Source of the DNA: an uncultured Phycisphaerales bacterium | GTDB taxonomy: Bacteria; Planctomycetota; Phycisphaerae; Tepidisphaerales; Tepidisphaeraceae | Direction: 5' to 3' | Assembly (NCBI GenBank): GCA_903871935.1 | Contig: CAIQIQ010000140.1 | Span: 56,911-120,910, forward strand | DNA length: 64,000 nt | Notes under the pieces: model-generated | The model's database searches: none | What the model was told of the DNA's origin: nothing | What the model saw: only the letters and a program-made list of their open reading frames with translations | Translations under genes and position numbers: made by a program | In this document: positions 58,879-64,000 of the stretch, piece after piece | How the letters are laid out: every line of letters begins with the position of its first letter | How positions within the stretch are numbered: position 1 is the first letter of the stretch

Positions 58879-59724
58879 ATGACCATGCGCATTCTGGCTT
58901 TGGGCGATGTTGTCGGCCGTCCGGGCCGGATGGTCATTCACGATCAGTTGCCGGCCCTGGTGCGGCAGCGGCAGATTGACATGGTGATCTGCAATGCCGA
59001 GAACGTTGCCGGTGGCAGTGGCATCACCACGAAGCTTTTCCACAAAATCCGCTCCTATGGCGTGGATGTCGTAACCCTGGGCGACCATATTTATCGCCGA
59101 TCAGACATCGTGCCAGTGCTACAGACAAGCGAGCGGATCATCAAGCCGGCGAATCTGGCGATCGGGGCGGCCGGCCGCCCATACACCATCGTCCAGGCCA
59201 CCAATGGCGTGAGTGTTGCCGTATTCTCCGTCCTGGGTCGGATATTCATGAACTTCCCGGCCGATGATCCGTTTGCCGCGGTAGATCGTGTGATTGGTGA
59301 TGTGGGAACGCGAGCGAAGGTGATGGTCTGCGATGTGCATGCTGAAGCTACCAGCGAAAAGGTGGCGCTGGGGCACTACATGGATGGCCGGGTGTCACTG
59401 GTATTCGGGACGCACACGCACATACCGACGGCCGATGCCCATGTCCTGGGTGGCGGCTCGGGGTATATCAGCGATGTCGGCATGTGCGGACCGTACGATT
59501 CGGTGCTGGGCCGTCGGAAGGATCGCGTGCTGAAGTACATGACGTCGGGCATGCACCAGCTCTTTGATGTGGCCACCGCCGATGTGCGCATGTGTGGTGT
59601 CCTGGCAGAGATCGATACCGACACCGGACGATGCGTGGCGATCGAACGGATCGAGGTCGCCGGGCCCAACGCCGATCAGGCGTACGACTCCGATGACGCC
59701 CGCAATGGCGTTGATCGTGAATAG
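58879..59724 (+). CDS. ymdB: YmdB-family metallophosphoesterase
   Basis: A 281-residue protein of the TIGR00282/YmdB type, with 2',3'- or 3',5'-cyclic nucleotide phosphodiesterase activity in characterised members. Metal ligands are visible in MRILALGDVVGRPGRM, VICNAENVAGG, VCDVHAEATSEK and FGTHTHIPTAD. The usual GNH motif reads GDH (VTLGDHIYRRSDI), an Asn-to-Asp change at a metal-binding site. The start is ATG 58879 or ATG 58885. It follows the PQQ pair by 75 bp and converges with the HD gene. Confidence 0.88.
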   Translation: MTMRILALGDVVGRPGRMVIHDQLPALVRQRQIDMVICNAENVAGGSGITTKLFHKIRSYGVDVVTLGDHIYRRSDIVPVLQTSERIIKPANLAIGAAGRPYTIVQATNGVSVAVFSVLGRIFMNFPADDPFAAVDRVIGDVGTRAKVMVCDVHAEATSEKVALGHYMDGRVSLVFGTHTHIPTADAHVLGGGSGYISDVGMCGPYDSVLGRRKDRVLKYMTSGMHQLFDVATADVRMCGVLAEIDTDTGRCVAIERIEVAGPNADQAYDSDDARNGVDRE

Positions 59725-59763
59725 CGGTGGAACCGCACCGCCCAATGATACCGCAGAGTACAC

Positions 59764-60366
59764 CTAAATCCGCTCGCGGCGCACTTTAAGTCTAACGCTT
59801 ACATCAAGTTCGTCGCGGAGCATGCGGAACTTGCGGCGGCTGGCTAGGGCATTGCAGATTGCATCGTGATGGGTCTCGGCGGTGATCACGGTGATCGACA
59901 ACTGATAGCCATCACGCTTCAGCAGGATCGTCGGCGGCGCCAGGCGGCGCTTGTCCAGAGCATCCGCCGCGCGGAGGATAGCCAGCAGAATCCGCATCGG
60001 GCGGACATGATTTGAGGGAAGCCACTGAGCGTTCTCATCGGCCGACGGAGTAGCTCCACGGTGAAAGCGGGCCGCATAGGCGCCGAACGCACGTTCATCT
60101 AAGGTGACATCCAGGCGGCTGGCCTTGGCAATGATCCGGGCGCCGCGGATATGGTGGCGTCTTGGGCCAAGATAGCGGCCGACGTCGTGGACGAGGGCGC
60201 CGATTCGCAGCATCCGACGATAGCGAGGGGGAAGTTCATGAATGGGCTGGAGGAGGCCGTAGATGCCCTGGGCCAGTTCCATGACCCGGCGCTCGTGCGC
60301 TGTAGATGGCAGCCGCCGGGCTACCCAACGGTGAACATGCTCGATAGATGTAACCTGCTGTGACAC
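59764..60366 (-). CDS. HD-domain protein (Ppx/GppA C-terminal-like)
   Basis: About 200 residues from GTG 60366; a GTG at 60435 would add 23 residues. It contains an HD phosphohydrolase core with MLRIGALVHDVGRYLGPRRHHIRGARII and an ILRAADALDKRR motif late in the domain. This arrangement resembles the helical HD part of Ppx/GppA exopolyphosphatases without their N-terminal ASKHA domain. A role in nucleotide or polyphosphate hydrolysis is possible. The start is poorly supported. Upstream lie three DnaA-box-like 11-mers and an inverted repeat. Confidence 0.7.
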   Translation of the reverse strand: MSQQVTSIEHVHRWVARRLPSTAHERRVMELAQGIYGLLQPIHELPPRYRRMLRIGALVHDVGRYLGPRRHHIRGARIIAKASRLDVTLDERAFGAYAARFHRGATPSADENAQWLPSNHVRPMRILLAILRAADALDKRRLAPPTILLKRDGYQLSITVITAETHHDAICNALASRRKFRMLRDELDVSVRLKVRRERI

Positions 60367-60427
60367 GATGGAGGATACTCCGCCGCACCTGTTGCTCGAA
60401 TTTGACCGCTGACCGGCCACTGCCAGC

Positions 60428-60458
60428 CAATCCACAGAATATCCACAGCTTATCCACC
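60428..60458. repeat. Three DnaA-box-like 9-mers with exact 11-bp spacing
   Basis: CAATCCACA (60428), ATATCCACA (60439) and TTATCCACC (60450). The second and third match the TTATCCACA consensus in 8 of 9 positions, the first in 7. They lie in the upstream region of the HD gene. Confidence 0.5.
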
Positions 60459-60491
60459 GGATGCAAGAAGTTCCCGGTTCTGCGACATGTC

Positions 60492-60517
60492 TTTACGCTG
60501 CCTTCACATAGCGTAAA
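60492..60517. promoter_or_regulatory. Inverted repeat TTTACGCT / AGCGTAAA
   Basis: 8-bp arms separated by 10 nt, AT-rich for this genome. It lies between the end of the LOG gene and the HD gene, and could be an operator for the HD gene. Confidence 0.4.
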
Positions 60518-60548
60518 CCGAAGCAACACACGCCGGGACATGCCCGCC

Positions 60549-61640
60549 TCAGCTTGCCAGGGCGTTGAGCCGGTCGATCAACTGCCGCAGGCGGCCTTGG
60601 CTTCGCTTATCGAAGTTGAAGATCAGCCGGTGCAGGTGATCCAGGTCGGGTTCATCCTTTTCGATCGCCAGCGGGCCGGAAAGCCGCATCTGGCCGGCGG
60701 TGCGTATATCAGCGAAATCCCGCTCCAGTTCGGCCAGTTCGCCAGCCGTCGGCCGCGTTCGCAGGCGAATGATCAACTCGTCGCGGTAGTAGCGGATGGA
60801 GTGGAAGTTGCTGTAAAAGCGAGTGACTTCGGTCACGGCCTCTTCAATGCTGTCGGTGACCGTGTAAAGGCTTAGATCTTCCTTGCTGATCAGGCCCTTG
60901 CCAAGCATGGCGCGGCGGATGTAGCGATCCCACTGTGACCAGTACGTGCCACCTGTGGCTTCGGCCAGGACGATTGGCATCGGGGCGCACTTGCCGGTCT
61001 GGATCAGGGTAAGAACCTCAAATCCCTCGTCCATGGTGCCGAAGCCGCCGGGGAAGAGGGTGATTGCGTGCGCTGCGCGGACAAACATCAGCTTGCGGGT
61101 GAAAAAGTACTTGAAGTTAATCAGTTTCTTATCCCTGGCGATGAAGGGATTGGTGTTCTGCTCGAAGGGCAGGCGGATGGCGAGGCCGAAAGATGGGTCG
61201 GGCCCTGCGCCGCCATGGCCGGCCGCCATGATCCCGCCGCCGGCGCCGGTGATGACCATCCAGCCTAAGGCGGCGATCCGCTTGGCGAAATCGGAGGCAG
61301 CTTCGTAGTCCGGATCGGTCTCCGGCGTGCGGGCCGATCCGAAGATGCTGACTTTGCGCACATCGCGGTAGGGGGTGAATATCTTCAGGGCGTAACGGAG
61401 TTCCTTGAAGCTCTTGTTTACCAGTTTCAGGTCGCCGCGATTGTTACGGTCGCGCAGGAGTTTGACGGCATTGGTGACCATCTCCGCAATAAGATCGCCA
61501 TCAGGCACCTTTGCCAGTTCGCCCAGCAGCGCCTGGGAGCTGTCCATGACCGAGTCATAGTCGGCCTTGGCAACAACGTGGGGCTTCTGTGCGGTTTCCT
61601 GGGTCTGTTCGAGATGGTTGGTGAAATCAGGTAGTGGCAT
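60549..61640 (-). CDS. LOG / PpnN-like nucleotide 5'-monophosphate nucleosidase
   Basis: A 363-residue Rossmann-fold protein of the TIGR00730/LOG family. The signature PGGFGTMDEGFEVLTLIQTGK supplies the catalytic Arg-independent PGGxGTxxE region. The upstream glycine-rich stretch is MVITGAGGGIMAAGHGG. The N-terminal extension of about 110 residues and the C-terminal 100 residues resemble the longer PpnN-type enzymes, which cleave the base from nucleoside monophosphates, more than the short cytokinin-activating LOG proteins. A -10 box TAGTAT 8 nt before the ATG suggests a leaderless transcript. Confidence 0.85.
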   Translation of the reverse strand: MPLPDFTNHLEQTQETAQKPHVVAKADYDSVMDSSQALLGELAKVPDGDLIAEMVTNAVKLLRDRNNRGDLKLVNKSFKELRYALKIFTPYRDVRKVSIFGSARTPETDPDYEAASDFAKRIAALGWMVITGAGGGIMAAGHGGAGPDPSFGLAIRLPFEQNTNPFIARDKKLINFKYFFTRKLMFVRAAHAITLFPGGFGTMDEGFEVLTLIQTGKCAPMPIVLAEATGGTYWSQWDRYIRRAMLGKGLISKEDLSLYTVTDSIEEAVTEVTRFYSNFHSIRYYRDELIIRLRTRPTAGELAELERDFADIRTAGQMRLSGPLAIEKDEPDLDHLHRLIFNFDKRSQGRLRQLIDRLNALAS

Positions 61641-61648
61641 CGTGCCGC

Positions 61649-61677
61649 ATACTATCCTGTGGATCGCGCCGTAACCA
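61649..61677 (-). promoter_or_regulatory. Promoter of the LOG gene (leaderless)
   Basis: On the minus strand TGGTTA and TAGTAT (61654-61649) with a 17-bp spacer. The -10 box ends 8 nt before the ATG. Confidence 0.4.
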
Positions 61678-61697
61678 TCGCAGCGCGGGTGGAAGAA

Positions 61698-61732
61698 GAA
61701 GTCGGAAGTCAGGAGCCGGGAGTCAGAAGTCA
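61698..61732. repeat. Heptad tandem repeat GAAGTCA x5
   Basis: Five consecutive 7-mers GAAGTCG, GAAGTCA, GGAGCCG, GGAGTCA, GAAGTCA in the spacer between the LOG and GH4 genes. Confidence 0.7.
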
Positions 61733-61801
61733 GTTGGTGGTGTTACATGTAGCAGAGGCGGCCAACCGGCGGCGAGCAGTGTGGTCCAGACCTGAGTCAG
61801 T

Positions 61802-61843
61802 TGGTATATTGCGCCCGAACAGCTTGGGAGCGGTCCTCAGGCA
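61802..61843 (+). promoter_or_regulatory. Promoter-leader block of the GH4 gene, shared with the GH42-like operon
   Basis: Begins TGGTATATTGCGCCCGAAC with extended -10 TATATT, followed by GCTTGGGA and CCTCAGGC arms around 5 nt. It is 36/42 identical and gap-free to 37561-37520 on the other strand. Changes in the left arm keep pairing as G-T, so the hairpin is conserved. It ends about 46 nt before the ATG. Confidence 0.65.
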
Positions 61844-61889
61844 GCAGTCCAACCGCGAATTGCGCTAAAGAATATCCACGGTGATAAGT

Positions 61890-63338
61890 ATGGGTGTTTC
61901 AAGAGCTAAGACGAGTTCTGTTTCGGCCTCCGCTTCCAAGACCCCTCGCGAACCAGAGTTCCGATCAGCAAGCAAAAAGATCGTCTGCCTCGGCGCTGGG
62001 AGCTACTACTTTCCCCGCGCGCTCGGCGATATCGCCATCACCGAAAGTCTCGCCGGTAGCGAAGTCACCCTCTACGACATCGACTTCGAGAAGGCCCAGC
62101 TTATGGCCAAACTCGGCAAGCGCCTTGCCAAAGAGGCGGGCACGCGGGTGAAGATGCGAGCCTGCAAAAGCCTCGCCGAAGCCGTGGACGGGGCGGACTT
62201 CGCCATCTCCTCCATCGGCGGCAGCGGCCCGTCGCTGGGCGGTGTATACGGCACAGCAGCGCATAGCGCTGATGTGCTCATTCCCGCGAAGTACGGGATC
62301 TATCAACTCGTCGGCGACACCGGCGGCCCGGCCGGCATGATGATGGGCCTGCGCAGCATCCCGATCTATCTGTCGATCTGCAAAGAGATGGAGAAACGCT
62401 GCCCCGAAGTCGTGGTGCTTAACCACTCCAACCCGATGGCAATCCTCTGCCGGGCGATGCTCAAGTACAGCGGCATCCGCAAGGTGATCGGCATCTGCCA
62501 TGGAGTGCAGGGGGGCATCATGCAGCTTGCCAAGCTGCTTGAGGTAGAGCCCGAGGCCCTGGAGGTAACGTGGATCGGCACCAACCATTATTATTGGTTC
62601 ACGCGCATCCGCCTCGCCGGCCGTGATGTCTACCCGGAGGTGATGGCCAAAGCGCAGGCCCGCAAACATCCACACGGCGAGGTCATGTCGGCCAAGCTCT
62701 CTGAGATCTACGGCTACCGCCTGGTCTATCAGGAGGATGGACACGAGTTGGAGTTCTATCCTTTCCTGGCCCAGGCGAAGGATCCCGCCAGCCTCCCATA
62801 CGGCTACGCCGAGAAGGCCGTCGCGCGCTACCAGAATCTGGACCTGAAGGCCCCGCACCTGACCGCCAAAGAGCAGGCCCAGCAGCGCAAGCAGGGGCTC
62901 AAAGAGTTCGCGGATCGGCTAAGCCAGCGCGGCCTGCCGACACCCGAACCGAGCATCATCCGAGGCGAGGGCATCGCCAGCCTGATCGCGGCCATCGCCA
63001 CAGGCACCCGCCAGGTGCGCATCCTGAACCTCCCCAACCATGGCCTAGTGCCCAATCTACCGGACTACGCAGTTCTCGAAGTGGAAGCGGTAACCGACAG
63101 CCAAGGCGCGCGGGGCATCCAGGCGGGCGAAGCGCCGCTCTCGCTGATGGGGCTCCTCCAGAAGCGCATTGCCTGGCAGGAACTGGTCGTTGAAGCCGGC
63201 GTAAAGGGAGATCGCAATCTCGCCCTCCAGGCACTGCTCATGGATGAGATGGCGATCCGCCCCGAGCTGTCCGAGCAGATGCTCGACGAGCTTCTCGCCG
63301 CCTCGCGAGCCTTGCTCCCGCAGTTCCCGCCCTTCTGA
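61890..63338 (+). CDS. Glycoside hydrolase family 4 (NAD-dependent glycosidase)
   Basis: About 482 residues. GH4 enzymes cleave alpha- or beta-glycosides by NAD-assisted oxidation and elimination, with a divalent metal. The Rossmann motif is KIVCLGAGSYYFPRALGDIA near residue 33. The metal and catalytic region has VVVLNHSNPMAILCRAM and IGICHGVQGGIMQL (with the metal-binding Cys), and WIGTNHYYWFTRI supplies the conserved His. Alpha-galactosidase, glucosidase and glucuronidase members cannot be separated by eye. GTG 61881 is an alternative start. It shares its promoter block with the GH42-like operon, implying common control. Confidence 0.88.
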   Translation: MGVSRAKTSSVSASASKTPREPEFRSASKKIVCLGAGSYYFPRALGDIAITESLAGSEVTLYDIDFEKAQLMAKLGKRLAKEAGTRVKMRACKSLAEAVDGADFAISSIGGSGPSLGGVYGTAAHSADVLIPAKYGIYQLVGDTGGPAGMMMGLRSIPIYLSICKEMEKRCPEVVVLNHSNPMAILCRAMLKYSGIRKVIGICHGVQGGIMQLAKLLEVEPEALEVTWIGTNHYYWFTRIRLAGRDVYPEVMAKAQARKHPHGEVMSAKLSEIYGYRLVYQEDGHELEFYPFLAQAKDPASLPYGYAEKAVARYQNLDLKAPHLTAKEQAQQRKQGLKEFADRLSQRGLPTPEPSIIRGEGIASLIAAIATGTRQVRILNLPNHGLVPNLPDYAVLEVEAVTDSQGARGIQAGEAPLSLMGLLQKRIAWQELVVEAGVKGDRNLALQALLMDEMAIRPELSEQMLDELLAASRALLPQFPPF

Positions 63339-63361
63339 ACGGCTGCAGGTGAATGCGAGTT

Positions 63362-63790
63362 TCACCGCGGCCCGAAGAAGTATGGATACGTCGGCGGGTA
63401 GATGTATCCCGGACCCCAGAACGGGGCGTATCCATAGTATGCGTAAATGGCGCGATACCGATCATCCTCTACCAGATCGGGATCATAGCGCGGCGCGCCG
63501 GCTATGTGTTCCAGCGAATGCCCAATCACCACATGGTCCCCAGTAACTTCCTTCACCGCGTCAATCGGGATCAGCAAGTGCTCGCCGCCAATGCCCAGGA
63601 AGCCGCCGGCCTGGACCATCAGGAAGCGAACCTTCCGCTCCTGTTCGTCGATGAACAGGTCCGCCACCCTCCCAACCTCGTTGCCATCACTATCCAGAAC
63701 TTTGTGATGTCGGACATCCTCGCTGGGCCGTTCCAGCGTCAGCGGAGTGTCGCTGAGCCTGATCAGCCGCGGATCGCTTGTGTCTTTCAT
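63362..63790 (-). CDS. PRC-barrel domain protein
   Basis: A 142-residue protein. Residues about 25-95 form a PRC barrel (DVRHHKVLDSDGNEVGRVAD, IDEQERKVRFLMVQAGGFLG, HLLIPIDAVKEV). A Tyr/Pro/Gly-rich tail follows, YYGYAPFWGPGYIYPPTYPY, like the disordered tails of stress-associated PRC proteins. GGAGG is 7 nt before the ATG at 63790. It converges with the GH4 gene at 23 bp. A structural or stress role is usual for the family, but the ligand is unknown. Confidence 0.88.
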   Translation of the reverse strand: MKDTSDPRLIRLSDTPLTLERPSEDVRHHKVLDSDGNEVGRVADLFIDEQERKVRFLMVQAGGFLGIGGEHLLIPIDAVKEVTGDHVVIGHSLEHIAGAPRYDPDLVEDDRYRAIYAYYGYAPFWGPGYIYPPTYPYFFGPR

Positions 63791-63911
63791 ATGTCACCTC
63801 CGAGTCTTGCCACACGGATCTGCACATTTCTCTCAGAACGATTTGAGGCAGGCTGAAGGTGCATCGCAAGCGAGCTGGAACGCAGGCGGTCCGAAGTGCT
63901 TTGGCCCCCAA

Positions 63912-63951
63912 TGAATAACGCCCGGCACCCTTGGGCGCCAGGCGTTATTCA
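63912..63951 (-). terminator. Hairpin after tRNA-Gly
   Basis: An 11-bp outer stem TGAATAACGCC with its complement and an inner GGC/GCC and CCC/GGG continuation with two mismatches, directly behind the tRNA 3' end. The U-tract is poor. Confidence 0.55.
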
Positions 63952-63953
63952 AG

Positions 63954-64000
63954 AGCGGGTGATGAGGGTCGAACTCACGACATTCACGTTGGCAACGTGA
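63954..64000 (-). tRNA. tRNA-Gly (GCC), 3' portion, cut by the window edge
   Basis: Reading the minus strand: the anticodon arm has stem TCACG/CGTGA and loop TTGCCAA with anticodon GCC, the T arm has GTGAG-TTCGACC-CTCAT, and the 3' acceptor strand is CACCCGC plus a discriminator T. CCA is not encoded. The 5' half lies beyond 64000. Confidence 0.9.

Overview
The window is GC-rich and densely coded on both strands. It looks like a chromosomal segment of a Planctomycetota bacterium, probably a Phycisphaerae-type lineage. The clues are an exosortase/EpsI locus with a giant TPR protein, a DUF6785-type membrane protein, a DUF4832 protein, WbsX- and PQQ-repeat families, two groEL genes, and an outer-membrane lipid system (MlaC/MlaA). 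The assignment is inferred from gene content; no rRNA or marker phylogeny was available. No phage, IS element, CRISPR array or rRNA was seen. A partial tRNA-Gly(GCC) lies at the right edge.

Layout. 0-8 kb: RNase R, a DUF4190 protein, a small Cys-rich ORF, a BaiN/HI0933 flavoprotein overlapping a NifS/IscS cysteine desulfurase, and dnaK. 8.4-19.3 kb: an exopolysaccharide/exosortase locus with Wza-like export lipoprotein, exosortase, EpsI, a 1536-residue TPR protein and a Wzz/BY-kinase. 19.4-25.6 kb: scpA, a KpsF/KdsD isomerase, a DUF4832 protein and an AAC(3)-like/M28-peptidase-like fusion. 25.6-26.9 kb: a 1.26-kb gene-free, repeat-rich stretch with consensus DnaA boxes, a 14-mer array, heptad repeats and palindromes. 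26.9-29.3 kb: a lower-GC three-gene cassette (HNH-like protein, 78-residue protein, zinc-ribbon membrane protein). 29.5-44.8 kb: a sugar-metabolism region on both strands. It holds a large GH42-like protein, a GlmU-like/galactokinase-like fusion, an SGNH hydrolase, a DUF6785 transporter-like protein, a GalU-like nucleotidyltransferase and a GHMP-kinase-like/UDPGP fusion. 45-51 kb: chaperone block groEL1-groES-groEL2-dnaJ-grpE, then an FmdB zinc ribbon. 51.3-52.9 kb: mlaC-mlaA. 53-59.7 kb: a GT-C-like membrane protein, a WbsX protein, two tandem PQQ beta-propeller paralogues and a YmdB phosphodiesterase. 59.7-64 kb: an HD-domain protein, a LOG/PpnN-like protein, a GH4 glycosidase, a PRC-barrel protein and the tRNA.

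How the parts connect. The most interesting layer is non-coding. (1) A two-block element of about 130 bp, with DnaA-box-like 9-mers and a 14-mer, occurs upstream of two unrelated genes 30 kb apart. It has the same orientation and nearly the same distance to the start codon in both. (2) A 42-nt promoter-leader block with a -10 box and a covarying hairpin is shared, 36 of 42 bases, by the GH42-like operon and the GH4 gene 24 kb away, which implies a small carbohydrate regulon. (3) Two large proteins fuse sugar-kinase-like and nucleotidyltransferase domains in opposite orders, a few kb from each other and next to a candidate transporter and glycosidases. Together (2) and (3) suggest a pathway that takes up or releases sugars and activates them to NDP-sugars. 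Its substrate is not identifiable from sequence alone.
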